Origin: Rallus limicola
Taxonomy: Eukaryota > Chordata > Aves > Gruiformes > Rallidae
Assembly (NCBI GenBank): GCA_022605955.1
Contig: JAKCOZ010000007.1
Span: 14,637,501 to 14,701,500, forward strand
Reading direction: 5' to 3'
DNA length: 64,000 nucleotides
This document shows positions 50,650 to 63,461 of the stretch, piece after piece; within the stretch, counting starts at the first letter, position 1, and every line of letters begins with the position of its first letter. Under the pieces are notes generated by a model. The model was not told the origin of the DNA, ran no database searches, and saw nothing but the letters and a program-made list of their open reading frames with translations. The position numbers and the translations under genes are program-made.

Positions 50650-51560
50650 TTTATATCCTGACAACTGGTGCCTGACTAAGATATAGGAGGATCTGGAAAT
50701 TGTCACTGAGAAGAGGTTTTATCAATAACGTGAAAGAAATAGAAAGAATAGTCTGCGTGATTCAGATATTAAATTCTCTGCTTAGAAGGTGCTTAAGAAG
50801 GATAAAGGTGATTGGTGTGGTGCTGCTCTATAACAAATACATTATTAATTGCTTAAAGTTGCTGATAAAAGCAAGGACTATGAATCCTTGCTGCCTGAGA
50901 AGCATGCTGTGCTGGCAGAGTCCAGGAAAAGGCTGGACGTGCTAAGGACATGCCTCAGGCTACCGAATCAGGAATACTGAACAGTGCTTCCAAAACCTCA
51001 TTCAGCCTGCAACACAGGGTGAAGGAAACAAGTGGATTTTGCATCATTATGGGGACTTCAGATGGGGACCACGGACTACTACAGACAGTAGCAAAACTAC
51101 CTTAAAGTTGCAGATAAAATGTCTGTACCCTTAGTAAATAAATCAGCCATAACCCCTATATGATATGGGAATTAATTTGGTTATATTGATCACTGACCGG
51201 AACCTGGTGATCAAGAGATCACATCATCTACCAACGTTTTAAGATTAGCAAATTCAGGTATCTTCTTGTCCTCAACATTCTTTGCAAAAACCACCTGAAA
51301 TTCCCCTTGGCCTCCTGATACTCATTTTTAGTAACTCCTGGAAGACTAGGGAAAATTCAGAGGACTGGAAAAGATGCAAGATTATTCCAAAGTCCCCAAA
51401 TACAAGTAACTGCAGACTCAGCAGCCAAATAAATCACTGGCAAGAGTACTGAAGAGCTGGCATGTAATGAAAGTAACTGATGCTGCTCATCTCAATTTCA
51501 TATGAAATGGACCTTGTAGACAAGTGCACCCCCACTCTTTGAGGGCATTTAGAGGTTTAG
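50650..51560. mobile_element. Possible further retroelement remnants
   Basis: The stretch at 50750-50920 (ATTAAATTCTCTGCTTAGAA, then GTTGCTGATAAAAGCAAGGA) resembles a promoter/R region of another avian LTR type. 51330-51420 has old-LINE-like words (TCAGAGGACTGGAAAAGATG). Boundaries and orientation cannot be fixed. Confidence 0.3.
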
Positions 51561-54137
51561 TAGCATTTGCAGGTGTCATGCACACATAGTTTTACTAGGA
51601 GCCTGTCCAAGAGTCACTTTAAGCCATATGTGAGCTGCTACTTGGCATTTGCCCTTCCACCAGCCCCTCACAGTATGTTCTCACCACCCGACTGGTATCC
51701 AGCAGACTCAGCGGGCTCCCTGCTATACAAGGTGACTGTGCGAATGCTGGCACAAGCAAAACCACTCTTGGAAAAAGCCCAAACTTAAGTTGGCCTCAGG
51801 GGATTATTAATGTATATTACCAATGTTACTTGACCTTTTGATTAAAAAATAAAGCTTTTTGTAATGCAGCACATATGAAATTGATGATTTCATCAAATGA
51901 CGTGAGAAAAGAGTATCCAGCAGTGGTAGAATCCCCATCAAATGAGAATTGAGTCTATGCCTTACATTATTCAGCCTTTTCTCTTAATATTAATAGGTTG
52001 TTTACATTGGTCACTGTAAAAAAATGTAACATCCCATGGATTCCTCTTCCTCCATCCCAATTTTTATAGAACAGAAAATTATTCGTTGACAAGACCACTT
52101 CATTTAACCTTGTTTTCTGATGGACTACAGTATAATTAAACACAGTATCTTGTTAATTTCTGATTTAAAGTTCAATGGACACACTTAGAAAAAAAAAATT
52201 AAAGTAATTGAATACTTAAATGTCCAAAAGTATTTTTGTAAACCTACAGGTGTTAAGAGCACAGATTTGAGTGAGAACATATGAAAGTAGTTGGATACAC
52301 ATGGAACGAGTTCACTTTTACACCAGCTAGCTGAGTGAGTGGGACACAAGTTGAATCCAACATCATTCTAGCTGAATCCAAGACAGAGTGGAGAAAGAAG
52401 AAATGATTGACAAAATGAGAAAAAATTAGTAGCAGCACAGCTTTTTCTGTTATGTAAGCTAAAACCTTAACCTCCCACAGTTGAATTCTACTCTACCTCC
52501 AACATTTCACAAGGAAAGAATGAATTATTACCATGAACCTTGACCCTGTTTTTTGGACCATATGATGTGAGCGCAACTGAGTAAATGCACCCCTGTGTAC
52601 TGCCAGTATAACATCAAAGGACTACAACAGAACCAAACTTCTGGTTTTGCCATGTTTTACTGAAACATCCTTTCTATCCACTGCCATATAGGAAATTATT
52701 ACATAACTATTTGAGTGCCTATTGCAAGGTTATTACTAAAGACATGTTTGATTATGCACTGGAAGAGAATGCAAGAGCATTACTGCAACATGTTTACTCA
52801 TAACTGCTCTGGTTTGCCCCAAGTCTCAAAATTTAAGAAAACTTCTCTTCTGCTTTTGTCAAATCTGAGCCAAGAGCTGCCTCCATGTTCTTCAACACTG
52901 AGCATCCCATAGGAGATTAACAAGTGGGCATAGTGTTCTGTGAACATTTTTTAAATTGTCTGTATTTTTCACACCTCATCTAGTGACAAACTTGAAGCGT
53001 TACTGTTCTCAATGATTTCATTGTTCTAGAGAACAACATCTGTGTTGACATGTGAGATGTTTGGGCTCCACCTATAAAGGACATCGAATTCCAGAGCAAT
53101 AGCCATATCTACTGTCTAAAATTACTGGTGATGACAGAGGGAGACAGTACTAATGTCTCCCTACTTAAAGGGGTGCTCCCGTTCCAACAAAAGCCTCCTG
53201 TACTACAAGTCACTCAGACCCCAAACTCTTGCTGAAGCATCATTTGTTGATAAGGATAATCTCACCACACCATAATCCCAGGGAGCGGAAGTGCAGCAAA
53301 ACCATCACAAGAGACCTGTAAAACCTTGTAGTTGGCTTTCAACTGTGACTAAATCTCAGTTGTGCTGCTTGCCAGGTTGTTCTTGGCAGTAGGTTTAGCA
53401 GAGCGTAGTGGGAAGATGAGTGTAAAGTAGCTGCTGGAGACTCTCCTAGGGAATTTTTTTGACCCCTGCTTTCTTGTGGCAGGCTCCTGCTTCCGTCCTC
53501 TGTCAAACTCAACTGCTCCATCTCACAGAGGGTATAATCTAACAGTTACAACTCCGCATCTTGCCTTGCAATGTAAATGAAATTCCAATTTTACGTTTCC
53601 CAGAAAGTCTGTGGCAGCTCTACAGAATAACCCTTTTGCTGGTCTCACGCTGTCACCACCCACTTTATTTGCCTCCATAAAGCCACCCATCTCATACACT
53701 GATCTATTATACAGCTTTCCCCACCTCTGTGCTATATTATACAGCTTTCCCCACCTCCATCAGCACCCCAAAACACAAAGGGTCTATCCCCCCCACAATA
53801 GAAACTTCCAGCAATTACCCTGCCCAGCCCCCCAGCTTTCCATGGCTATTCCCCCTATACACCGAGGGTGTCAAACCCAGGGTACCAGCTCACATTTATT
53901 TCCTTCCAGGCCCCACAATACAATTAACTAAATGCCTGCTCAGGGTGGAAGTGCTGAACTGTCCCTGGGTGGATGTCACCGCTCAGCCCCGTCTTCAGAA
54001 GCAGGGCAGGTAAGAGCTGGAGGAGGGTGTATGAAAGGCAGAGCTGCGCTCCGAGGCGGTACCCGCCACGCTCAGGTACAGGCAAAACACAGCACGTGGC
54101 CGACATCCACTTTTATCCTTCTTCTTCACCTCGAAGG
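51561..54137. other. Remaining 5' intron of gene A and CpG island shore
   Basis: AT-rich to 53580, then C-rich (CCCCACC words) approaching the CpG island. No gene is seen. Confidence 0.45.
53704..53758 (+). repeat. About 28-bp tandem duplication
   Basis: CTATTATACAGCTTTCCCCA followed by CCTC recurs immediately as CTATATTATACAGCTTTCCC and on, with small differences. Confidence 0.85.
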
Positions 54138-54175
54138 TCATTAGCCTTTTCGAACATCATTAGCCTTTTCAAACA
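54138..54175 (+). repeat. 19-bp tandem duplication beside the gene A CpG island
   Basis: TCATTAGCCTTTTCGAACA is repeated once with a single G-to-A change, and the start of a third unit (TCATTA) follows. Confidence 0.9.
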
Positions 54176-54199
54176 TCATTACCGCGGAAACCCGGGAGG

Positions 54200-54900
54200 G
54201 GAGAGGTGGGGTCTGCTCAATTCCCGCTGCTAAGGAGCCCTAAGAAACTGTCGTTGCTCCGGCACACGGGTACCCCCCGCCTCCGCCACCTCCCACCTCC
54301 GTGCTCCCCCTCCCCAGCTCCCCGGTCCCGGCGTGACATCACGGCCGCCCTCTGTTCTGTTCCGTTCCGCCCCCGCTCCACGTCCCCAGCCCCGCTCACC
54401 TGCCCGCGGCGGCGACTGCCGTCACAAGGACCCCGCGGATGCGGCCCCGTCCCGGGATAAGAGCGCCGCCGCCCCCGCGCCCAGGCCCGGGGAGGCGGGG
54501 CTGGGCCTGGCAGCCCCAGTGGGTTCCGCGCCCAATTCTCCATTTTTAATTCTTCAACGATAAAAGTCCCGGGACGGGCGGCGCTGGCCCCGCCCGAGCG
54601 CCGCTTTCCCATGGCAAGGGAACGGGGTGGGGGACGCGCGGAGCCCTTCGGCGGCACCCCGGCCCTAGCTCCTTCAAGCCCCTCTGCCCTCTCCTCTCTC
54701 CCCCGCACGGGGATCTCACCCTGAACAGCCGCTCCCACCCTGAGGTTTCCCCGTCCAGGGCGGAGGCCGGGACTCTGCTACCCCCTCGCTCCGGGGTGCC
54801 CGGGAGGAGAGTAGCCCACGAACAAGCCCTCGAGGAGGCTCTGGCACCGGAACGCTGGGCTTGAGGGCGCGCTGCCTACCTCAGCCACGGCTGCAGACCT
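54200..54900 (-). promoter_or_regulatory. CpG island, probable gene A promoter
   Basis: GC- and CpG-dense block containing GC-box-like GAGGCGGGGC, a CCAAT at 54532-54536 and a CRE/AP1-like TGACATCAC at 54334-54342. It lies about 5.4 kb upstream of the gene A start-codon exon, matching the arrangement of gene B. Confidence 0.75.
54400..54700 (-). other. Candidate noncoding first exon of gene A (donor at 54399)
   Basis: On the minus strand GCGGGCAG is followed by GTGAGCGGGG, at complement 54399-54390. The donor core is the same as in the gene B island. The transcription start is not resolvable by eye, so the right edge is nominal. Confidence 0.45.
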
Positions 54901-54920
54901 GGGGGGGGGGGGGGGGGGGG
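54901..54920 (+). repeat. G20 homopolymer
   Basis: Twenty consecutive G, then TGGGGGTG, at the outer edge of the gene A CpG island. Confidence 0.95.
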
Positions 54921-55583
54921 TGGGGGTGAAGTCTGTGGCTTTGCCTGAGGGGATGAAGCGGTGTTTCCTAGCCAGCTACCACGAAATTGCAGGCAGCTCA
55001 GTCAATATATCCTACAGGTAGACGGGATTTTAAACACCTGCAGGATGCAGATTTCAGCATTCGCACGGCTTCCCATGTGCACTCCATCACTGGCATCAGG
55101 CAGCGGTACCCGCTTTCTGCCGGGCAGAAATAAGCCTCCCCGCGACCTGCCGCTGCTCCGTTCGCCTCTACGTTGAGTAAGGAAGCTTTCAGGCAGCGGC
55201 ACTGACCGCTGAGTTGGGAATGTGCCGTGGTTTTTAAAAGAACAGACTCTCTTTAAAAAGCCGAGGAGAACTGGGTGTCGTACAGGCTGGAGGCATAATT
55301 AGATAGAAGGCAGCTAGACCATGCTATTATCACTACATCAAGGAGACCTGAAATGTATTAAGCTGGTGTTGTACTGCTGTTGGGGCTAATGTGACAGAGG
55401 TCATACTTGGGCTGATAAGACCAGTAGGTACCAGTTTTTAAGTTTGGGAAAGGATTAATCTGACCTACTTAGGGCAGGTGATAGAATTTCATTGATGTGA
55501 TTTGATACAAGAAATTGAGGACTAACACAGATTTGGAAATGAAGAGGAGAGGAACCCAGAATCCAGCTTCCCAGGTGAACACC

Positions 55584-55609
55584 GGGGGGGGGGGGGGGGG
55601 GGGGGGGGG
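55584..55609 (+). repeat. G26 homopolymer
   Basis: Twenty-six consecutive G followed by AAAGG, about 660 bp from the G20 run. Confidence 0.95.
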
Positions 55610-57099
55610 AAAGGTTTATATGATTAAAGTCAACTTCTTAAGACTGAAAAGGCTTCTGAGAGAGAGAATGTGGAGGTTTTCTCTTCCAGAATACACCATG
55701 CTGATTCAGAACTGAAACAGGTCCCAAAAGAAAGCAGAATTGTCCACCAACTGCTGTTCAGTGTGCTTTAGGAAAGATTCACTTACACTTAAAAATGCTC
55801 GGAGGACTAAGTGAGCATGTTCACTCACACTGTAAAGGGCATTTCAATGACTGGTAGGATTTATTCCTTCAAAAGCTAGAGTGCCTTGAAACTTTTGAGA
55901 GTCTTGTTTCAGTTGACACAACCTTGGCTTGCAACCTGCTCTTCAGAAGATGCAGGGAGTAGGAAGCATTGCTTCAATCTGAGCATCTCCTCTTATATCC
56001 ACGTTCATTGCAGCCCTCACGTAGCTCCCATGAAATAAGATGTGGGGCTGCTGTACAATTCCTGCACATACATTGTGCTGTAGCTGTGGTTCAGGGGAAG
56101 TCATCACAAACCCACCACAAAGTATCCACCAGTGATGTTTTCTGCTGGCTTCTGGCTTTTATGGCTCAAGGCAGACTTGTTCAACAACAGTTTTGTTGTG
56201 AGGAAAGACTGTTAGGAAAAACTTCACACTCCTTATCTAGCATAAAGCAGTAAAATCATTGGAAAAGGGTTTTTGTTAGTAGAGAGGTCGATAAAAGGCA
56301 GGTATAAAGACTTCAGGTGGCAAAAGTGGATTTAAATGGTCAGTGCCAACAGAAGAAGGTTGTGGTTTGTTTTGTTTGCATGTGTTTTGTTTCCTGCATA
56401 ATAGTGTACTATCACGGAAAGCATATGGATAGAAATTAAAGAGCTAAAACTGCTATTGAAGATCAGAACTATAATTAAATAGCAATCTTCATAACACATG
56501 GATATTGAAAAATGCATTGGAATAGAGAGTATTGAATAGCGTTGTATGCCAAAAAATAAGTGAATTGCCATCTTTGTTTTCCTTTTTTTTTTTTTTTTTA
56601 AAGAGGAATCTGAGGCTTTTTCAGAGTATTTTTGGGAATCTGATATTGGCCTCCAACAGCAGATTTGGATACAAGGGGAGATTTCAAATGATGGACAAAA
56701 CCACTGTGAGGAGTTAATGTGATTACATGAAATCAGAATTTAGGCATTGGCATCTAAGGGAGTGAGAAAAAAGTATCAGTGAGATGCAAAATTCCAAGAG
56801 TCTGGAAATTTTAGATTAAATAATATAAATGATTAGATGAGATTATTCGATGAGAAATGGACCAAAAGAAACTGGTATAATGAACTGTATCTCCTGAGTC
56901 AGGAGCATAGATTAAACAGGGGAAAAATAACAGTCAGGGTTTTCTACATTCAGATAAAAACAGAAGTAGAAACCAAAGAAGGTGAGATAGAAATAAATTT
57001 TTTAAAATAGGGCTGAAAAAGTGCTTTGCTCTAATTTTGAATAAAGGCAATGAGAGGGAGCATTGGCAGATTGACAATAAAGATGAAGGAGCAGAAATT
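55610..57099. other. Gene-free sequence
   Basis: AT-rich, with a T-run at 56583-56599. No recognisable coding sequence. Confidence 0.5.
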
Positions 57100-57740
57100 A
57101 CAAAGTTGGAATGAAAAAACAAGGTTCAGAAACTGTAAGGGAAGAACCAGCTGGTGTTCTCAAGCTCTATCAGAACAGCGTCTGGCAGATGTAACTGCTG
57201 GCCCAGTAGTAAGGATCTTCAGTAGCTTCATGAAGTTAAGAACACCAGACAACTGAAGAGTAGCGAATTTAGCACCTATCTTTGAGCAGGTAAGAACAAC
57301 TAGGAGTCTTCAGTATTCTGCACTGCTCCAGACTAATATGTCTTAAGAAAATAGTAGTTTGGAGTGCGGAGAAATGGAAAACTCACGTTGCATTTTCTGT
57401 TTGCACATCCTGCCAAGCAATCCTGCCACTGGGAGGAAGCTGCGGAAGGGGGAAGTGTAACCTTAGGGTTTATCTGACAGGAATTCCAGGCAGGATTAGT
57501 GAAGTGTTACAACCAGCACAGACGGCATTACCAAGATCTTATTTGAAATACTGTATTTAATTATATTTCCTTCTTCTTTATACAGGTGAAGTTAGATTGA
57601 AACAAGATCAGAAAAGAGTCCAGAGGATGACAGAGATGCAGAAGCATGCTTGAAGAGAATAACAAGGAGGTGTGTGGCTTGCTTTTTTAACCTAGGAAAA
57701 TGAAATTTCAAACAGGATGTAACTGTTGCCATTAAGTAAG
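57100..57740 (+). mobile_element. Old CR1-like LINE remnant
   Basis: ACACCAGACAACTGAAGAGT followed by TTAGCACCTATCTTTGAGCA, and later GATCAGAAAAGAGTCCAGAG, match the general pattern of ancient CR1 RT and 3' blocks. It is heavily diverged and no frame remains. Confidence 0.4.
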
Positions 57741-58019
57741 GGGTAAGAAGAGAGAAAAGTAACTCAGATGATGGTCAGTCAAAGCACAGAATTAATGAGT
57801 CACTCTATAACTTTAGCACACTTTATATTCAAATAGGAAAATAGGATTTCTAGGGGAAAAAATATAGTGTACGGAATATGTCTACAAGAGAAGTCATAGA
57901 GTTTCTACTGCTTTTTGGAATCCAAAATAAATAAGTTACAGAAAGTTTATGATCTGAGTTCGGCGTTTCTGACACGACACTAAAGGTGAGTTGCACTCTG
58001 AGCTGAGTCCCTATCACCG

Positions 58020-58576
58020 AGGATGGTTCCAAGTGGAGTTTGCCAGGCCAGTCACACTGGTGTTCCTCAGGGCTCTGGGGCCAGTTCTGTTAAAAATCTT
58101 TATCGGTGATCTGGACTAGGGAACCCTCACTACAAGAAAGATATTGAGGTGCTGAAGCATGTCCAGAGAAGGGCAGCAAAGCTGGTGAAGGGCCTAGAGC
58201 GCAAGTCTTACGAAGAGCAGCTGAGGGAACTGGGGTGGGTTTGCCTGGAGAAGGGGAGGCACAGGGGAGACCTTATCACTCTACAATTCCCTGAAAGGAG
58301 GTTGCTGTGGGTGCTGGTAATAAGCAATGAAAGGAAATGGTCAGATGAGGTTTAGATTGGATATTTTGAAAAATTTCTTCACCAAAAGGGTTGTCAATCA
58401 CTGGAACAGGCTGCCCAGGGAAGTGGTTGAGTCACCATCCTTGTAGGTATTTAAAAGATGTGTCGATGTGGCACTTAGGGACATAATTTAGTGGTAGACT
58501 TGATAGTGTTAGGTTTATAGTTTGACTCAGTGATTTTAAAGGTCTTTTCCAAACTTAATGATCCTATGATTCTATG
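58020..58576 (+). mobile_element. CR1 fragment with internal deletion
   Basis: A short RT piece (GTTCCTCAGGGCTCTGGGGC, then TTTATCGGTGATCTGGA) is joined directly to the 3' block starting at about 58125. It ends in ATGATTCTATG at 58576. The sequence between the two pieces is missing. Confidence 0.85.
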
Positions 58577-61500
58577 CTTAACATAAAGTGACCATTTGAG
58601 ATTGGAGGCTTACCTAAAAGAAACTTACTCCTTGATGCTAGTTCAAAAAAAAGCACCTCGGTCTTGCCGCCTGTCTCTTAATACTTGCTTGTGCATGAAT
58701 ACCAGGACCTAGCCAGGATTAGCAATTGCTACAGACCAACCCCATTCTGGAACAAGTGGTGGCCTTGGTGAGTCCTTAGGACTGGGTCTTATTTCAGCCA
58801 AAAATACTTAAATTTTACCTCTAGACAGTGACAATTGTCTCACAATTTGCTGAAAGTTCAGGAAGAGGGAGGAAAAAGCAATTCATCCCAAATGCATGCA
58901 GTGGTTCAGAAATATTGCCGGTCGTTAGTCGCTGTTTTCTGGGTTGCAACACTTGTGTGGTACCTCAGCAGAAACAAGCATTCATAATTTCTCTGAGAAG
59001 GCAGCGTCATTCTGGGCAGAATGAACCAAGCCCAGTGCTGGTGTGTGCAGTCATAATACTGGTGATGACCATAAGTGTACATCTCCTAGCAGGACTGAAG
59101 GATATTTAATATACTTGCCCTGTGGTGATGTTACTGACAGATAATATATGTGAATTACATGGCTATTAACTGTTATGTGCACCTGAATACATGCTCATTT
59201 TCTAAACTCATTTACAAATAGACACAGTAAAATGTGGCCTTATCTCATTAGACTCTTTCCTTTATGTAGGGTTGTACAGCTCATATCATGGCTGTACTAC
59301 AGTCAGGACTGAGGTCCCCACTTCAGAGCAGTCACTCTAATTGATGGTCCCATTGCTCCTGAGCAATTTTCCACCATTTCAAGCATTATAAACCATATTC
59401 ACCACTGAATCCCAAAATAAACACAGAAATATAATTCAGGTCCTGATTGTCAGGAGGTTAGGTGGCCTTGCTCTAGTTATTGCTGTAGATAAAGACAGTA
59501 ATAATAGCATTCTTTCTATCACAAGCAGTTGAGTGGGCGTATGTGTAGCGATTGCCTAAGTGGGTAGAATTTGCACAGATGAAAATGAAGTAGACGAGCT
59601 GTAATATTAAGTGTGGGTGACGTGCCTTCTTCTTTATCCACCCTTTCAGCTTGCCCACGCAGGATGTGCAACCAAACAAGACAGTCTTCTGAAGGGTCAT
59701 AAAGACTTACAGAAGCGTGGGGTTTGCTGAATGGATCTGTCTAGGGTGCTTTATGCCTCAGGAATTCAAGAGAAAAAAGCACAGGAAGACATTTTTTGGT
59801 TTTGGGGGGGAGGTTCCTAATGTCTTTTCATACACTATCAAGTGATGTTCATTTGGACATTTATGAACCTGTAACTTCAAATACCTTGCCTAAAAGAAAA
59901 ATCTATAAATGTTTTCTTCTGCATCAGTAAGAAAAAGGCTATATGAGTTAAAATCTTGACTAAATCACAGCATATAGAAAAGGCTAAAAAGCCTGTTTGA
60001 GTTATTTGAGAATCTGAACATTAGAGAACACACTTATTGTCATACGGGAATATATTTAAAGACATATATAAGAAAATACTGTGATTTCATTTCAGATTGC
60101 AGGAGTGTTTAATTCTTCAATTAAACCAGAAAACCCAGCCAGAAATGTGACAAACCTCATGTGTAGGTTGATGAGAAGTCAACTTAGTCAGGTTTCTTGC
60201 TCAGGCAAAGGGGTTTTTTTGATGATACCACAGATTAATGCCTGCATAACATACCTGGTTCAGTGTCGCTAAGACATTGAAACATTTCTTCAGTAAGTGA
60301 CCCTTTCACATAGATAATGGTGAAACATTTGGTCTATTTTATATTTTCATGTATTTGATGCCAGGCTTTACCATCCCTGGTAGGCCAGTCTTTTCTGCCT
60401 CTAGTCCTGGTAATACAAATAACTGAATTCAACCACACCGGATCAGTTTAACCATAGAAGGGCAGTGACAATAATCTCTGGTATCACTCCACAGACTAAA
60501 ATGTTTCCCAGCTCTTTGATTAAAGGAACTAGAAGGGCAACCCCCTACAGCTAGAGCAGGACTGGAAGGGATCACATCATCTCAAGAGGTGATCAGGTCC
60601 ATCCCCTTGCTTAAGGCAGTGCCTCCTCTGTCTGTGTCTTCATAGATGTTTGTCTACATCCGTCTAAAGAAAAATAGAGATTACCCCACAATACTTCAAG
60701 ATAATTATTATTATTATTTTGTTATGAGTCTTCTGTAAAACAAATATACATTTCAGAAGGTGGTCTGTCAGGACAGATTGACAGATCATGAATTAAAATA
60801 CTTTATTAATGAATTAGTAAAATTAGAATTAGGAACAATCACATTTTCTTTGTTGTAATTTTAGATGTTCAGTTCCTGGCACATAAAAAAAAAAGGCTCT
60901 TCAGCAGTATGTAAAATTAAGTATTCTTCACAATGAAATGATAATAAATCAATATCAAGTAATTTTGCAAAATCCATGCTGTGAACTGAAAAGTAATTTA
61001 CTAGTACCTAAGGTGGCTACTAATTAAAACATTTTTAATTTTTTTTTTATTAACTCAACTTGTTTCTGAAATAGACCTATCCATGAAGAAAAAAGTACAA
61101 TGTTTTGCATAGTCAAATTTAAGAATAGAATCATTATTTAGTAGACATGCTGCAATGTGTTAAACTGCAATTGTTTTATTATTTTGCTCACTGTGCCACA
61201 AACCTCTCTAATAACACTGCCAATTCAGCAGATCAAGATCCTTGGTTCTCATCCAGATTTAGTTCATTTTACACTTCTCTAGCACTCAGTGTGAAGGCAC
61301 CTGAAAAGCTGATCAATCTTCATATATCTCCAGGGTTTCTTCACAGTGTTAGAGATGGGTCTAAAATAGGGATTCTATAAAAATATGCAGTTCCTATTTA
61401 AAATGCAGTTAATTTCAAACACAAATAATTTTTAAAACATGTACTGTATATTCACACATATACATTCCCATGCCCATGCTGCAAATGTGCCTATGCTCAG

Positions 61501-63461
61501 ACACCTGGGATCAAATAAACTGAATCACAAAAATCAGCTGTCTTATATTTTCTTCTGAGGGTGTTCTGTAATTAGTACTGCTTCCACTTGTTGGAGGATT
61601 GAACTAATTTCCTTTTCCTGTCAAGATAACTAAAGGTTTTGTTTTTCCAAAGTTAATTAAATGATTTCCTGGAAGATATTTCTAAGTAAGGAATCCAAGC
61701 CATAGGACAGTCAATTCAAGTCATCGACCAGCATGAGTTAAGGTGGTGTTTCCAGTTAAGGATGCTCGCCTTGGTCTGGACAAAGCACTTTGAGGTAGTT
61801 CTGTTTCTTTTGCCCCTTCCCACAGTAAGATAGAGAGGAGATAACAAGTGCTAGCCACAGGATTTCTCCTCACTGATTGCCACCTTTGCCTTTGAGAAAA
61901 TTACGGAATCTTGGTCAATATGTTCTTGCATATTGTGATTGAAATCATCCTTGGTAATTTAGCATGCATGTTCCCAGAAATTTTATTCTGGATTAAATAG
62001 AAAGAAGCATTAAGTAAATGGTTTTCAGGTTAAATTTCACTGTCTTTTCCAGTGAGAATTCCCAGGAGTTTGTGTGTTATTGGCATAGAATTCCGATGTT
62101 CATCCCAACCCATGGATGGCTGACATAATGGCTTGAATGGCTGCTGATCTGTATTTCAAGAATGCTTGTTTCTGTGTGAAAGAAGTGCTTACTAGCTGTA
62201 AAACTCTTTTGACAAAATACACCAGGTTATCAGTCTATTGTGTTCTTCATTGTTTCTATCTGCTCAAATTAGCTTTATCATCCTGAACTCTCAGTTGGAA
62301 TTGAAGGAATTCATGATTTCTTTAGGTCAGTCAAGAACTTAAACCATCTGGTAGTTAACATAGCCTACTGCATGGCATTTTTATATTTCAAGTATTTTCA
62401 AATTCAGGATTTTAATATGTAATTATACACAGGGATTTTTTTAGGGATTTGTTAACTTGTTGCATCTGTAAAACTCTGTCACTTAGTAAAGCCTGATGTC
62501 ACTATTTGCAGTCTTCCTGGATCCACCTTTTGAGCTCCTGGCAATTTAGTCATCATTACACCTAGGAAGGTGTTTTTCCCAGTGATAACAGCTGCCATGA
62601 GGTTGGAGAAGATGAAGGCCAATGTAGCTGCTTCTTCAAAAGTGATACTCCTTTTTTGGTTGGTACATCTGAGACAATTTTTTTCCCACATGTTAACATT
62701 TAATGAGAGAATTAAGTTACCTGTGCTATTTCCAAACCATTGCAACTCTGAGGGTAAGGTGTATGCTGTGCATATCAAGCAGGCCATCTCTTTTGAGGTA
62801 AACAGATTATTGAACATATTCTTTTTCAGATGGCCCATGAAGCTGATCGCATTAGCAGCCAAGAAATCCAGAGGTACAGTCATCGCCACACTGAGAAAGT
62901 GTAGCTATGGAGCAGACTGCAGTGAGGCTTGTTATGACATTGCTAAGGGGGCTGGAAGTGTCCTGTCATCACAGCCCATGCCACCAGAGTTCAAGCTGTA
63001 TTTGTGGCTGCAGTGAGAAAGGGACGTTCATGCAGTTCTCACATTGCCCACGTCCCATCTGTAACTGCATCTGTGCTGCTTCTGACCAGCTTGGCACTAC
63101 TGAGCCCTCCAGGAGGACTTCTAAGGCTTTCAAATTTCTTGCTTGCTTCAAGCGTTATGAAATCCATCACTCAGTATCTGTGAACAGCCCCTGAAAGTGT
63201 CCCATGTAGTTAAATTACATATAAATATCCACTTGAAAATAATATAGTTACATCCCCCAGCTGCAATCCTTTGAAATGCATCACCTTTATAGATATTTAA
63301 CTCTCTTTTTTTTTACTTTCTCCTCCAGAATCTGCCAAATCTGGGATTTTGTCATCAGAAGAGAGTCTGACTAATACCAGTCATTTTCTGCCCCATGTAT
63401 TCATGCATTAGGACTGAGGGGAGCAGGAGGGATTATGATCTACACATTCACTGTAAGAATG
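58577..63461. other. Gene-free right flank
   Basis: AT-rich, with an (ATT)n tract near 60703-60718 and one old CR1 piece. Overlapping open frames at 62479-62889 (minus) and 62570-63016 (plus) are unrecognised and not called as genes. Confidence 0.5.
60545..60690 (-). mobile_element. Old CR1 3' remnant
   Basis: GACTGGAAGGGATCACATCA, then AGGTGATCAGGTCCATCCCC and TTGCTTAAGGCAGTGCC resemble a minus-strand CR1 3' end. Confidence 0.5.

Noticed and set aside
54217..54738. 173-codon minus-strand frame as a short gene at the gene A promoter
   Set aside because: Same composition effect in a CpG island. The region is better explained as promoter and noncoding first exon.
62479..62889. Calling the 136-codon frame a gene
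   Set aside because: No family recognised, no clear exon borders and an equally long frame on the other strand. It is kept only as a finding.
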